Shown: positions 53,491 to 63,154, counted from the first letter of the stretch. The stretch is 64,000 nt of DNA from VXLM01 sp965242665 (GCA_965242665.1 OZ251484.1:1-64000); one strand, 5' to 3'. Numbers and translations: made by a program. Notes: generated by a model not told the origin, from the letters alone.

Positions 53491-54570
53491 CTATCCGCCC
53501 TTTGCGCCGGCGATGTCCTCGCGTCGGAACAACGCGAAGGCGGCCGCGCCGAACGCTGCCGTGTACCCCAGGAGCACCAAGAACGCGCGGAGCCTGTCGT
53601 CAGACGCCAGCTGCGCATCCGTGACACTCTCACTCGAGACTTCGACATCCACCAACCCCGCCGACATCCACTCGTTGGCGTTACTCCCAAGCAGGAAGTC
53701 GGGGATGCTCCCGACCCAGTTCCCCGACCCCACGGCTCCGAGGGTAGGAGCGACTATCAACTCTACGACGTAGTATCCCATCAACAACGAAATGCTCATC
53801 GCCGATGATCGAGTCAACACAGCCAAGAAAGCTCCCGCGGCAATGTAGGGAACGAGCACATAGGCCGACTTGAGGATGGCTATGGCGGCATCCGACCATC
53901 TTCCTGCGTCTGCGAGCTGTCCGATTTCGGACGGCGGGAGGACTGCCGCGAGAAGGGAGGCCGCAGCTATCACAACAGACGTGATGACGATCCCGCCGAA
54001 GCCAATACCCGCGAGTAGGATGACCTTGGACGCGAGGAATTGCCAGCGTCCGACACCCCTGGTAAGCACAGTCCTCATGGTGCCCCAACCATATTCCCCG
54101 CCCATAGACGACGCCGAGAGAATCATGATGAGGATGATGGCAATGGGATAGGACCAATTCACGATGCCGCGCGTAATGGCCTGTGGGAGGGTGAACCCCC
54201 TGCGGAAGGAATCCCGTGGACTGACAATGCCGCATGCATTCTCGCGGAGACTCGATACGTCTTCTAGAAAATTCTCCTGCTCCGCTTTCGGGATCTGCTC
54301 GAATTCGGGCGGGAAGCGGTCTTCCAAGATGTCCAAGCACGTCATCTCGACAGTCACTGTCTCGCCGTCCACTGTCACGGTCGTTGAAACAGAGCCGCCG
54401 CTGCCGCTAGCAAATTGCCGAAATCCTTCGTTGTGGTACTGGACGTAATCGCATACCAGGCCGAACTGAGACAAGACTGCGAGGATGCCCAGCATGATCC
54501 ACACCATCCAGCGGCGGCGGATCTTGAACCATTCCCACTTGGCGAGGCGGAATATGTCCAGAGCAATCAT
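53491..54570 (-). CDS. ABC-2 type transporter permease
   Basis: The 359-residue integral membrane protein has one N-terminal helix, a large polar loop (about 50-125) and five or more C-terminal helices. It starts within the ATPase gene (ATGA-type 4-bp overlap at 54567), so the two form one export system. The substrate is unknown. Members include antibiotic, lipid and bacteriocin self-immunity exporters. Confidence 0.82.
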   Translation of the reverse strand: MIALDIFRLAKWEWFKIRRRWMVWIMLGILAVLSQFGLVCDYVQYHNEGFRQFASGSGGSVSTTVTVDGETVTVEMTCLDILEDRFPPEFEQIPKAEQENFLEDVSSLRENACGIVSPRDSFRRGFTLPQAITRGIVNWSYPIAIILIMILSASSMGGEYGWGTMRTVLTRGVGRWQFLASKVILLAGIGFGGIVITSVVIAAASLLAAVLPPSEIGQLADAGRWSDAAIAILKSAYVLVPYIAAGAFLAVLTRSSAMSISLLMGYYVVELIVAPTLGAVGSGNWVGSIPDFLLGSNANEWMSAGLVDVEVSSESVTDAQLASDDRLRAFLVLLGYTAAFGAAAFALFRREDIAGAKGG

Positions 54571-55496
54571 CCGGTCTCGCCTCCGTCGTCTCTGTCCTCG
54601 CCCGTGACCTCGAGGAAATACTCCTCAAGGGACACTCGCACAGGGCCCATCTCGGTAACATAGACCTCGGATCTGCTCAAGGCGGCCGTCAGCTCCCAGG
54701 AGCGTTCGATCGGGGCGTTCACGAGCAGATCCTCATTACCGTCCGTTACAGACTCGACCCAGTCCAGGGTCGAGAGGATCTGGCGCGCCTTGTCGTTATC
54801 CGTTGTCCTCACCCGAACCTGTTCACCCCTGCGAGAAGCTACCAGTTCGGCGACTGGTCCCTGTGCAATCAACTTCCCCTTCGAGATGATGGTGACGCTG
54901 TCGCAGACCTGCTCGACCTCATGCAACAGGTGACTCGACAGCAGCACCGTCCTGCCCCCGGTTCCGAGCTCGCGAATCAGATCTCGAATCTCCGCAGTGC
55001 CCTCGGGATCCATACCGTTGGTCGGTTCATCCAAGAACAGGATCTCCGGATCGCCCAGCAGCGCGTAAGCCAAACCGAGTCGCTGCTTCATGCCAAGCGA
55101 GTAGGTGTGGAACTTGCTGTCCGCGCGCTGCAAGAGGCCAACCTTGTCGAGCAGTTCATCCAGCTCTCGGGGGGATCCTTGCCCAGAGACGCCCTGGAAG
55201 TAGGCAAGGTTTCGACGTCCGGACAGGTATGGATAGAAGGAAGGTGTTTCGACGATGGCGCCGATGCGGTGGAGCGCTTCTTGGAGCCGCGTAGAGGATC
55301 CAAACAGGCTGAAGCTGCCCGACGTCGGCCTCACCAACCCGAGCAGCATCCCCATCGTCGTCGTCTTTCCAGACCCATTGGGACCCAGGAGGCCGTACAC
55401 ATGACCGCGACGCACTTCTAGCGAAAGATCATCTACCGCAGTGATCTTCCCGTACCGCTTCGTCAGGGCATTCGACTGAATGACGAGGTCTGCCAT
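54567..55496 (-). CDS. ABC transporter ATP-binding protein
   Basis: The 309-residue protein has Walker A GPNGSGKT (38-45), the signature YSLGMKQRLGLA, Walker B ILFLDEPTNGMD and a switch histidine in LSSHLLHE. The C-terminal domain is of the CcmA/DrrA type. It energises the permease encoded directly downstream. It follows the small coiled-coil gene by 20 bp. Confidence 0.93.
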   Translation of the reverse strand: MADLVIQSNALTKRYGKITAVDDLSLEVRRGHVYGLLGPNGSGKTTTMGMLLGLVRPTSGSFSLFGSSTRLQEALHRIGAIVETPSFYPYLSGRRNLAYFQGVSGQGSPRELDELLDKVGLLQRADSKFHTYSLGMKQRLGLAYALLGDPEILFLDEPTNGMDPEGTAEIRDLIRELGTGGRTVLLSSHLLHEVEQVCDSVTIISKGKLIAQGPVAELVASRRGEQVRVRTTDNDKARQILSTLDWVESVTDGNEDLLVNAPIERSWELTAALSRSEVYVTEMGPVRVSLEEYFLEVTGEDRDDGGETG

Positions 55497-55516
55497 GGAC
55501 AGGGTATCCTCATAAA

Positions 55517-55831
55517 CTACTGTTGCGCCTGCACACCGCCTGCGGAAGCGACTGCCTCGGACCCTCCTTGGGGATTGTCAGGACGCGCGCGCGGAACCCG
55601 CTCGAACGCCCCTTCGAACATCCCCTCCAAACGCGCCAAGCCCTCCCGAAGCTGGGAAACATCCCTCTCTATGTGCTCGATGCGCCTCTCTATCTGCTCG
55701 AAACGCCTCTCCATCTGCTCGAAACGCTTGTCTATGTAGTTCGCAAACCACTTGAGCGTCCCGAACAACGCAGCTCCCAGAGCTACGATCGTCCCGAACA
55801 ACGTTATGATACCGACAAGTTCCGGTGACAT
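55517..55831 (-). CDS. Small membrane protein with coiled coil
   Basis: The 104-residue protein has one hydrophobic helix (about 5-28) followed by heptad repeats: KRFEQMERRFEQIERRIEHIERDV broken into RFEQMERRFEQ and IERRIEHIERDV. The tail is low in structure. Such single-helix coiled-coil proteins are frequent and have no settled function. ATG 55831 is preferred over 55852 because AAGGGATG stands before it. It lies between hppA and the ABC ATPase genes on the same strand. Confidence 0.6.
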   Translation of the reverse strand: MSPELVGIITLFGTIVALGAALFGTLKWFANYIDKRFEQMERRFEQIERRIEHIERDVSQLREGLARLEGMFEGAFERVPRARPDNPQGGSEAVASAGGVQAQQ

Positions 55832-55855
55832 CTCATCCCTTCCCTTTCCCACATA

Positions 55856-57931
55856 CTATAGGAACAACGGCGCAAAGACAAGTGCGACGATGGACATCAG
55901 CTTGATGAGAATGTTGAGGGCCGGCCCAGACGTGTCCTTGAATGGGTCGCCCACGGTGTCGCCCACGACCACCGCGGCGTGCTGGTCGGTTCCCTTGCCG
56001 CCGTGGTGTCCGGCCTCGACGTACTTCTTGGCGTTGTCCCACGCGCCGCCTGCATTTGCCATCATGATGGCAAGAAGGAAGCCGGTAGCAATGGCGCCAA
56101 TCAGCAGCCCTCCAAGCGCTTCCGCGCCGAGAACCGCCCCAACCGCCACAGGCGCGATAATGGCGATCAGCCCCGGCAGAACCATCTCGCGCATGGCTCC
56201 CCGCGTGCTAATATCGACGGCGCGCGCGTAATCGGCTTCCGCCTCTCCCTCCATGAGTCCAGTAATCTCGCGGAACTGCCGCCTGACCTCTTGCACCATC
56301 GCTCCGGCGGCGCGCCCGACCGCCTGCATTGTCAGCGCGGCGAACAAGAACGGCATGAGGCTTCCAAGCAAGACGCCTATGAGAACGTTCACGTCCGTGA
56401 GATTGAAGTCAGTCACGCCCGTCACTTCCGAATACGCCGCCATGAGGGCGAGCGCCGTCAGAACCGCGGATCCGATTGCGAACCCCTTCCCCGTCGCCGC
56501 GGTAGTATTGCCAAGCGAGTCGAGCGCGTCCGTCCGTTCCCGCACTTCCGGAGGAAGACCGGCCTGCTCCGCGATCCCACCCGCGTTGTCGGCGACGGGT
56601 CCGTATGCGTCAGTCGCCAAGGTGATGCCAAGCGTCGACAACATTCCGACTGCTGCCAAGGCAACCCCGTAGGTGCCGGCGAGATCGTTGGTGAGCCACA
56701 TAGCAACGACCACCACGATGCCGGGCACCACCGTGCTCAACATACCAAGTCCCAGACCGCCGATGATGACGGTCGCCGGGCCAGTCTCTGACTGCGCCGC
56801 GATCTCACGAGTAAACCTGTATTCGTATGAAGTAGCCACTTCCGATGCGGTGCCGATGACTTGTCCGGCGACGAGTCCTATGAGAACTACCCAGAAGAGT
56901 TCGAAGGGCAAGCCGAGAAGGTATATCAGGACACCGATCGCAATGAGCACCAGAACGCCGGATGAGAATATACCGGTGCGGAGCACCCACAAGAGTCGGC
57001 CCATGTCTGCCCCCTCCGGGGCTCGGACGAGGAAGGTGCCAAGTATGGATGAGACGATGCCCACTGCGGCGAGCAACACTGGCAGCATGACAAGTTCATG
57101 GTCGAAGTTCTCCGTAACCTCCATGACGTCGTCAGCGTTGAAGCCAAGCGCCATTGCCCCAGTAACAGCCAACGCGAGGGTAGCGATAATCGAGCCAACG
57201 TATGACTCGAACAGGTCCGCGCCCATGCCGGCCACGTCCCCAACATTGTCGCCGACGTTATCGGCGATTGTCGCCGGGTTTCGCGGGTCGTCCTCGGGAA
57301 TACCGGCCTCGACCTTCCCAACGAGGTCTGCGCCAACGTCCGCAGCCTTGGTGTAGATACCGCCTCCGACTCTCGCGAACAGTGCAATGGATGACGCCCC
57401 CATGCCGAAACCGGCAACGATCTGAACGTCCCGGAATATCCAATAGAGAATGGTGACGCCGAGCAGGCCGATGCCCACGACTGACAGACCCATGACCGCG
57501 CCGCTGTTGAATGCCAGCCGCAAGGCTGAGTTCAACCCCTCTTGCGCCTTTACGGTCGTGCGGGTGTTCGCCCGCACGGCGATGCTCATCCCGATATATC
57601 CGGCCAACGCAGAGCCAACGGCTCCAATCAAATACGCGATGGCCGTTGATGGGACTCCGCCACTTTCGTCACCACCGATTCTGCCGAGTATGTCGTAGTC
57701 GATGAACAGGGCAATAACGACGACTACCACGACGACGAAGACAGCAAGAACGCCGTATTCCCGCTTGAGGAAGGCAGTCGCGCCCTGCTGGATCGCGTGT
57801 CCAATGAAGCGGACGCGCTCGCTGCCCTGATCTTGCCGCACAATGGCCGCAGCCAGATAGACCGCGAACAGCAGCCCGATGACCGATGCGGCGATGGCGA
57901 AGTAGATGACCTCTTGCATTTCATCCCCCAT
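55856..57931 (-). CDS. hppA: Membrane-bound ion-translocating pyrophosphatase
   Basis: The 691-residue protein has about sixteen helices and the H+-PPase core. The substrate-binding loop is GGGIYTKAADVGADLVGKVE and the metal motif is DNVGDNVGDVAGMGADLFESY, both given here in part. It hydrolyses pyrophosphate and pumps H+ or Na+ across the cytoplasmic membrane. The segment GNTTAATGKGFAIGSA has Ala where K+-independent enzymes have Lys, so it belongs to the K+-dependent group. The start at 57931 (GGGGAGG 7 nt upstream) replaces the much longer frame to 58213, which overlaps the translin-like gene. Confidence 0.94.
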   Translation of the reverse strand: MGDEMQEVIYFAIAASVIGLLFAVYLAAAIVRQDQGSERVRFIGHAIQQGATAFLKREYGVLAVFVVVVVVVIALFIDYDILGRIGGDESGGVPSTAIAYLIGAVGSALAGYIGMSIAVRANTRTTVKAQEGLNSALRLAFNSGAVMGLSVVGIGLLGVTILYWIFRDVQIVAGFGMGASSIALFARVGGGIYTKAADVGADLVGKVEAGIPEDDPRNPATIADNVGDNVGDVAGMGADLFESYVGSIIATLALAVTGAMALGFNADDVMEVTENFDHELVMLPVLLAAVGIVSSILGTFLVRAPEGADMGRLLWVLRTGIFSSGVLVLIAIGVLIYLLGLPFELFWVVLIGLVAGQVIGTASEVATSYEYRFTREIAAQSETGPATVIIGGLGLGMLSTVVPGIVVVVAMWLTNDLAGTYGVALAAVGMLSTLGITLATDAYGPVADNAGGIAEQAGLPPEVRERTDALDSLGNTTAATGKGFAIGSAVLTALALMAAYSEVTGVTDFNLTDVNVLIGVLLGSLMPFLFAALTMQAVGRAAGAMVQEVRRQFREITGLMEGEAEADYARAVDISTRGAMREMVLPGLIAIIAPVAVGAVLGAEALGGLLIGAIATGFLLAIMMANAGGAWDNAKKYVEAGHHGGKGTDQHAAVVVGDTVGDPFKDTSGPALNILIKLMSIVALVFAPLFL

Positions 57932-58070
57932 GAAAAAGCCTCCCCACGCGCGGGAAGACTCTGCGTGCGATTCCATATGAAGCAGGATAGATGGTACCAC
58001 AGCCGGCGGTCGGCATTCAAGCGGGGGCCGCGGCTCTTCATGCCCTTCATATGGGGCGGAAGTGGAGCCG

Positions 58071-58736
58071 TTATAGAGATTCTTGCTGCCGGGCGGAGTC
58101 CTGCGCCTCTGACAACCGTTCTTCCAAGCGCTTTTGGCGGAGCGCGACCGTGAGATCGCCGCGCGTGCGCTCCAAGACGCCGCGAACCATGTCTGTACTC
58201 CGACGAAGTCCACGCGTTACTGCGTCCGGATAGTCCATCGTCACGAGGAGGGTGTATATCTCGTCCATGACGTCGAGGACTTCCTCGCACCGTGAGAAGT
58301 CGTCCGTGCGAAGGGCGTCGAGAATGAAGCGGCGGAGCTCGCCGACCGCATCGGCGAGGCCGCCCAAGTACGGCGCCGCGCCGATCCCCAAACTGGACGC
58401 GGTAGGAATCGGCCTGCGCTCGACGATGGCGAGAGCAATTGCAGCCTCTGCGTATTCCTTGAGCGCGTCCTCGACATAACCTCCGTAATAGACGCGAGGT
58501 CGTCGATCTCGCAGATCGATGGCTTCGCGAGAGAGACTTGCCGCCGCGTCGAGGAGGTTTCTCGCGTTCTCGAACTCTGCCCGGTGCGTCGCGCGGATGG
58601 AATTGGCGGAATTGCGAACGATCTCCCGTGCAAGGCGAAGCGCCTGCTCCCGGTCGGCGTGCGTCGCCGCGAACTCTCGCGCAGACGAGTCCGCAATTGC
58701 CCGGAGTTCCATCTTTCGGCTCCGCGCGTCTGTCAT
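58071..58736 (-). CDS. Translin-family protein
   Basis: The 221-residue all-helical protein has translin features: RVYYGGYVEDALKEYAEAAIALA in the middle and DYPDAVTRGLRRSTDMVRGVLERTRGDL in the C-terminal half, both given in part. Translins form ring oligomers that bind RNA or single-stranded DNA. Prokaryotic members are sometimes labelled haloacid dehalogenase, which this is not. The start overlaps the thiE stop by 4 bp (ATGA). Its role is unknown. Confidence 0.75.
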   Translation of the reverse strand: MTDARSRKMELRAIADSSAREFAATHADREQALRLAREIVRNSANSIRATHRAEFENARNLLDAAASLSREAIDLRDRRPRVYYGGYVEDALKEYAEAAIALAIVERRPIPTASSLGIGAAPYLGGLADAVGELRRFILDALRTDDFSRCEEVLDVMDEIYTLLVTMDYPDAVTRGLRRSTDMVRGVLERTRGDLTVALRQKRLEERLSEAQDSARQQESL

Positions 58737-59758
58737 GAAGACCTCCTCGCAGATTCGATCTCGTCGACCAGCCTTGCCGCCGCCGCCCGCGGGTCGTCCG
58801 CCATCGTGACTGCGCTGACGACTGCCACGCAGTCCGCCCCGGCAGCGACGACCTCCGCGGCGTTGCGATCGTCAATGCCTCCGATTCCCACAATCGGCTT
58901 CGATGTGCGTTCCCTCGCACTCCGTACACCGTCGAGTCCGATGGCAGGACGACCACCCTTCCCGACCGTCGTCGTATGGAACACCGCCCCCACGGCGACG
59001 TAATCCACTTCCGCGGAGAGCGAGTCTGCAAGTTCTCCCCTCGTATTGTTCGAGCGGCCAATCAACTGCGTCCGCTCCAGAATGCCGCGCGCTTCTTGCA
59101 CGGGGAGATCAGACTGTCCGAGATGAACGCCGTGCGCCCCGCTGGACACTGCGATGGACGAATCGTCATTGACGAAGAACAAGGCCCCATGATCCCTGCA
59201 CAATTCGCACAGCATCCGCGCAACGTCGAGCACATGGCCGCTCTCCCCCGTCTTGTCCCGCAACTGGAGGACGGAGGCGCCGCCGCGAAGAGCCTCCTCC
59301 GCCACGTCGATCACCGTCCGTCCGCGCACGGCATCCGGACCGACGATGACGTAGAGTCCGCGGATTCCAAGCGCAGTCTTCGCGCGGACGGCGGATACGA
59401 TATGCCATTCCGCCTCCGAGAGAGTCTGCCCCGCCCTCACGACCCATCGAGGCGGGAGTGGAGACTCTTTCAACGACTCCAGCAGGCCGATCGTCTTCCG
59501 TACCTTGTCTATCGCATGGAGGACGGAGCGTTCTGGCGACTCTATGAGGTCACCCTCGTCCGACTCATAGGCAGTCGAACGATGGACGGGAAACCGAACG
59601 GCATCGACCAACGGAGCATCCTGCAGAAGGCGCTCAAATCTCCTGATTCTCTCCGACGGAGAGACCGCAAGCAGGTCGAGGAAGCGCAGGTCTTCGACAA
59701 GGGATTCGATTTGGAATCGGACGAACGGGTGCATGAATGCACGATAGACGGAACCCAA
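58733..59758 (-). CDS. thiE: Thiamine-phosphate synthase with N-terminal ThiD2-like domain
   Basis: The C-terminal 210 residues are ThiE: GLYVIVGPDA, the substrate residues in VLQLRDK, VNDDSSIAVSSGAHGVHLGQSDL and GIGGIDDRNAAEV. ThiE joins HMP-PP and the thiazole phosphate to thiamine phosphate. The N-terminal 130 residues form a helical domain (ESLVEDLRFLDLL, KVRKTIGLLESL) resembling the ThiD2-type domain fused to ThiE in several phyla. The start is uncertain (TTG 59758 or ATG 59734). The stop overlaps the translin-like gene. Confidence 0.85.
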   Translation of the reverse strand: MGSVYRAFMHPFVRFQIESLVEDLRFLDLLAVSPSERIRRFERLLQDAPLVDAVRFPVHRSTAYESDEGDLIESPERSVLHAIDKVRKTIGLLESLKESPLPPRWVVRAGQTLSEAEWHIVSAVRAKTALGIRGLYVIVGPDAVRGRTVIDVAEEALRGGASVLQLRDKTGESGHVLDVARMLCELCRDHGALFFVNDDSSIAVSSGAHGVHLGQSDLPVQEARGILERTQLIGRSNNTRGELADSLSAEVDYVAVGAVFHTTTVGKGGRPAIGLDGVRSARERTSKPIVGIGGIDDRNAAEVVAAGADCVAVVSAVTMADDPRAAAARLVDEIESARRSS

Positions 59759-59776
59759 GAAGAGTTCAAGCAGATG

Positions 59777-60160
59777 TCACGTTTCGACGATGTTCTCGAT
59801 CACGTCGAAACGCAGTAACTTGCCGTCGTGCCCCAACTCGATTGCCGCTAGATCCAAGCGCCAATCGCAGTACTCCGTACCCGCGTGTTGAACATAGTGC
59901 TGTGCAGAAGCTATGAGGCGGGCGGCCTTGTCAGGAGTAATCGACTGTTCGGGCGATCCGAAGCCGCTCGGGCGGCGGGTGCGTACTTCCACGAACACCA
60001 GAGTGCCGCGTTGGTCGCACACGAGGTCTATTTCGCCGTGCGGAGTGCGGTGATTGCGCTCCACGATCTCGTACCCGGCGATGCGGAGTTGACGGGCGGC
60101 AATTCGTTCGCCCAGGTCTCCCGTGCGCTGGCGAGGAGTGGTCACCGCGAGCAGCCCCAT
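59777..60160 (-). CDS. yraN: YraN family (UPF0102) endonuclease-like protein
   Basis: The 127-residue protein shows the PD-(D/E)xK core of the family: GEIDLVCDQRGTLVFVEVRTR. It is thought to act in DNA or RNA processing. It overlaps the end of rnhB by 19 bp, the usual rnhB-yraN association. thiE begins 18 bp after it. Confidence 0.88.
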   Translation of the reverse strand: MGLLAVTTPRQRTGDLGERIAARQLRIAGYEIVERNHRTPHGEIDLVCDQRGTLVFVEVRTRRPSGFGSPEQSITPDKAARLIASAQHYVQHAGTEYCDWRLDLAAIELGHDGKLLRFDVIENIVET

Positions 60161-60807
60161 AGACGGATGGGCGCGAAGGAATACCGATGGATCGGGCTAG
60201 GACCGTATTCTCTGATTCTCCGGATGTGGTCGGGCGTGCCGTATCCCTTATGGCGCGCGAAACCATACTCAGGGTATCGGTCGTCCATCTCGATCATCAT
60301 GCGGTCTCGCGCAACTTTCGCCACGATAGACGCCGCCGCGATTGACACCGACGCGGCATCCCCCCGAACGATCGCCTTCTGCGGAATGTCGACGCCCGGA
60401 AGGGGAAAGGCGTCGATCAGCAGGTACTCAGGCAGCAGAGAGAGAGACTCGACCGCGTGCCTCATCGCCAGCGCGGTCGCCGGGGCAATGCCAATGTCGT
60501 CGATCTCCTCCGCGGAAACGGCAGCGGTCGCGGCGCCCAGTGCGTTCTCGAATATCGACGCGCAGGCACGGTCTCGCTGAAGCGGCGTCATCTGCTTGCT
60601 GTCGCGAACACCGTCGAGCCATGATCCCGTCGGGCTCGGAGGCAAGACCACAACCCCAGCCACGACAGGACCGGCCAACGGCCCCCTCCCAACCTCGTCG
60701 ATACCCGCCACCAGCGAGTACCCCCGTTCGAGAAGAATTTTCTCCTCTGTGTACGGCGCGCGCCGGTTCCGTATCGGCAACGTCCTCGATTGCAAGAGTA
60801 CCTCCAT
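60142..60807 (-). CDS. rnhB: Ribonuclease HII
   Basis: The 221-residue enzyme removes ribonucleotides from DNA. It has GIDEVGRGPLAGPVV with Asp37 and Glu38, LLIDAFPLP with a third acidic residue and the signature IAAASIVAKVARDRMM. It is first in the series rnhB-yraN-thiE-translin. Between it and the methyltransferase gene at 60969 lies a divergent promoter region. Confidence 0.94.
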   Translation of the reverse strand: MEVLLQSRTLPIRNRRAPYTEEKILLERGYSLVAGIDEVGRGPLAGPVVAGVVVLPPSPTGSWLDGVRDSKQMTPLQRDRACASIFENALGAATAAVSAEEIDDIGIAPATALAMRHAVESLSLLPEYLLIDAFPLPGVDIPQKAIVRGDAASVSIAAASIVAKVARDRMMIEMDDRYPEYGFARHKGYGTPDHIRRIREYGPSPIHRYSFAPIRLWGCSR

Positions 60808-60968
60808 CGCGCTCGGCTCATAACCAGAGACGACAACTCCCGGCAGTATACCTCAATCATCATATACCGGCGCGTTGGTTCTACAGAGAGGATGGTACGG
60901 TTGTGATAGAATAAATTAGGCCGCCGGGTAGCAGCCCGGTGACCGAGCCAGAGCAGGAGGCAGCTGCA

Positions 60969-62537
60969 ATGACCACGAACAGCATAGCATACAACCGCAC
61001 CCTCTTCCTCGAAGACAACCTACCCGTACTGCGGGGCTTGGATTCCAAGAGCGTCGACCTCATCGCAACCGACCCGCCCTTCAACAAGGGCGTCAAAGAT
61101 TTCGAGGGAACGACCAAGGCCGGCGACAACGTCTCATACAAGGACATTTGGAACTGGGACGACGACGTACATACGGAGTGGACGAACGCTCTGTCAAAAA
61201 AGCATCCCAGCCTCTACAACGTGATCCACTATACGAACGCCGCGGCAGGCGACGACATGGGCGCGTTCTTGTGCTGGATGGCCGTTCGGGTTCTGGAGAT
61301 GGGGCGGGTACTCAAGGATACAGGCAGCATCTATCTTCACTGCGACCCGACCGCCTCACACTACTTGAAGGCCATGATGGACGCCATCTTTGGACGACAG
61401 AACTTCCGAAACGAGATCGTGTGGAAGCGGCACTCAGGGCGTTCGGGCGCTAGACAATTCGGTCGAGTTCACGACACCATCCTGTTCTACTCGAAGAGCT
61501 CCGATTATACGTGGAACATGCAGCACCTCCCCCAGGACGAGGAGTACGTCAAGCGGACATACCGTCATGAAGACGAGCGTGGAAGGTTCAGCATCGCCGA
61601 TCTTACTGCGCCCGGTGCCAGCGGTGGAGAATCGGGAAGACCATGGCGGGGGATTGACCCGTCCGCAAGGGGGAGGCACTGGAGTACTCCAATACAGGGG
61701 GGAATGAACGACTTCATCGTCGAGAACGATCTGATCCCAGGCTGGCCAGACGAGTATCCGGATGTTCACGCTCGGCTGGACGCGCTCGACGGGGCAGGAT
61801 TGATATTCTGGCCCGCAATGGGAGACGGGATGCCCCGGTTGAAGCGGTATTTGGAGTCGACGATAGGCCCTGGGGTGGAAGATGTAATCACAGACATCAA
61901 GCGGTTGGAGGCGAACTCCAAGGAGCGGACGGGCTACCCGTCGCAAAAGCCCCTGGCGTTGTACAAGCGCATGATCGAAGCGTCCTCCAACCCCGGCGAC
62001 ATGGTGCTCGACCCGTTCGCAGGTTGCGCGACGACGTGCGTTGCGGCGGAGCAGCTGGGACGGCAGTGGATCGGCATCGACATCCAAGAGAAGGCGGGCG
62101 GCGTCATACTCGAACGGCTACAAAACGAGGTCATCAACGGGAGCATGGCGTGGAACGACATCGTTCGCGTACTGACGGAGTCCCCTGAACGCACGGACGA
62201 TGGCGAACCTGTAGCGCCCGAGCTGGTTGTGACCAGTCAGAAGAAGGACGCGCCGAAAATTCCAGTGAGCGAGGTCAGGAAACAGCTGTTAGTGAGAGAC
62301 GGGATGCGGTGCCAGGGTTGCGGCTGGGTGCCGCCCTACGCGGACCATCTGGTGAGGGATCACAAGAAACCGACATCGTTGGGGGGCAAGGACGAGATGC
62401 CCAACTACGCGCTGCTATGCAGTCCTTGCAACCTCAAGAAGTCGAACAAGCTGTCGTTGGCGGAGCTGCGGATGGCGCGGAAGGAAGAGGCGCGAATCGA
62501 CACGGACTGGTACGAGGAGAGCGCACGATGGGAGTGA
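60969..62537 (+). CDS. DNA methyltransferase fused to an HNH nuclease domain
   Basis: The 522-residue protein has a beta-class amino-methyltransferase: DPPF at 35-38 and DPFAGCATT at 348-356. A C-terminal HNH domain of about 60 residues follows (Cys448, Cys451, HLVRDHKKP around 460-467, Cys484, Cys487, NLKKSNK). One chain could methylate and cut, or the HNH part may be a target-binding zinc domain. ATG 60969 has GGAGG 8 nt upstream; a GTG at 60939 is in frame too. No restriction gene is obvious beside it, except the unknown gene at 62639 on the other strand. Confidence 0.87.
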   Translation: MTTNSIAYNRTLFLEDNLPVLRGLDSKSVDLIATDPPFNKGVKDFEGTTKAGDNVSYKDIWNWDDDVHTEWTNALSKKHPSLYNVIHYTNAAAGDDMGAFLCWMAVRVLEMGRVLKDTGSIYLHCDPTASHYLKAMMDAIFGRQNFRNEIVWKRHSGRSGARQFGRVHDTILFYSKSSDYTWNMQHLPQDEEYVKRTYRHEDERGRFSIADLTAPGASGGESGRPWRGIDPSARGRHWSTPIQGGMNDFIVENDLIPGWPDEYPDVHARLDALDGAGLIFWPAMGDGMPRLKRYLESTIGPGVEDVITDIKRLEANSKERTGYPSQKPLALYKRMIEASSNPGDMVLDPFAGCATTCVAAEQLGRQWIGIDIQEKAGGVILERLQNEVINGSMAWNDIVRVLTESPERTDDGEPVAPELVVTSQKKDAPKIPVSEVRKQLLVRDGMRCQGCGWVPPYADHLVRDHKKPTSLGGKDEMPNYALLCSPCNLKKSNKLSLAELRMARKEEARIDTDWYEESARWE

Positions 62538-62556
62538 TACACACTACCCTTGTGTG

Positions 62557-62584
62557 AACGGGGTTGCCGGTCACTTCCCCCGTT
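62557..62584. terminator. Hairpin between convergent genes
   Basis: AACGGGG (62557-62563) and CCCCGTT (62578-62584) form a 7-bp stem with a 14-nt loop, 20 bp past the methyltransferase stop. Preceded by a second small CACAC...GTGTG stem. Terminator function is likely but no clear T-run follows. Confidence 0.4.
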
Positions 62585-62638
62585 CTGTGCCCAGCGACCA
62601 CGCGGAAGTCAGACGCCGACAGAGGGCAATGTCCACTC

Positions 62639-63154
62639 CTAGGGCGCAGCCGAGACGGGCTCTGCCTCATCCTCAGTCACGACCTGTTCGAAGACCACGT
62701 GATAGCCACTCGCGTGCTTGACCCGGCACTTGACGCTGATTAATTCCCCAAGCAAACCGATGATGTCCCTACCGAACACCGTCCGCGCCACGAACAGCAT
62801 ATCCAGACCGCTCCACTTGTCGAAGTAGTAATCCTTCGTGTTCCACTCCGGCCAATAGGGCTTCTCCTTGCCGTCATCGTCGATGAACGTGTAGTCTGGA
62901 AGGCATCCAACACCGTAGAACTGCATCTTCGTGACATCCTCCCCGACATTCGAATGCCCATTGATTCCGAAGTTCTCACCGTCCCCGATGTTCAACTTGA
63001 ACCACGCGAGTAGCTCTGGGGAGAACTCGTTCTTCGCGTTGTTGAACCTGAGGAGCGCAGACGGCGCTCGTCGCTTGCCCCCCTTGTACACGATGTCGTC
63101 CACTGTCATTGACAGCTCGATCTGCCTGTTCCGGTAGTACCTCTTCGGCATCAT
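62639..63154 (-). CDS. Hypothetical protein, 171 aa
   Basis: The protein is basic at its start (MMPKRYYRNRQIEL) and acidic at its end and has no signal peptide or membrane helix. ATG 63154 has AAGGAG 8 nt upstream. Aromatic-rich stretches (KPYWPEWNTKDYYFDKW) and a C-terminal beta-rich region suggest a compact soluble domain, perhaps DNA- or ligand-binding. I do not recognise it. It faces the methyltransferase-HNH gene; a partner role is only a guess. Confidence 0.55.
   Translation of the reverse strand: MMPKRYYRNRQIELSMTVDDIVYKGGKRRAPSALLRFNNAKNEFSPELLAWFKLNIGDGENFGINGHSNVGEDVTKMQFYGVGCLPDYTFIDDDGKEKPYWPEWNTKDYYFDKWSGLDMLFVARTVFGRDIIGLLGELISVKCRVKHASGYHVVFEQVVTEDEAEPVSAAP

Noticed and set aside
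57724..59061. 445-residue minus-strand open frame
   Set aside because: Runs across hppA, the translin-like gene and thiE in another frame; Arg/Ser-rich shadow.
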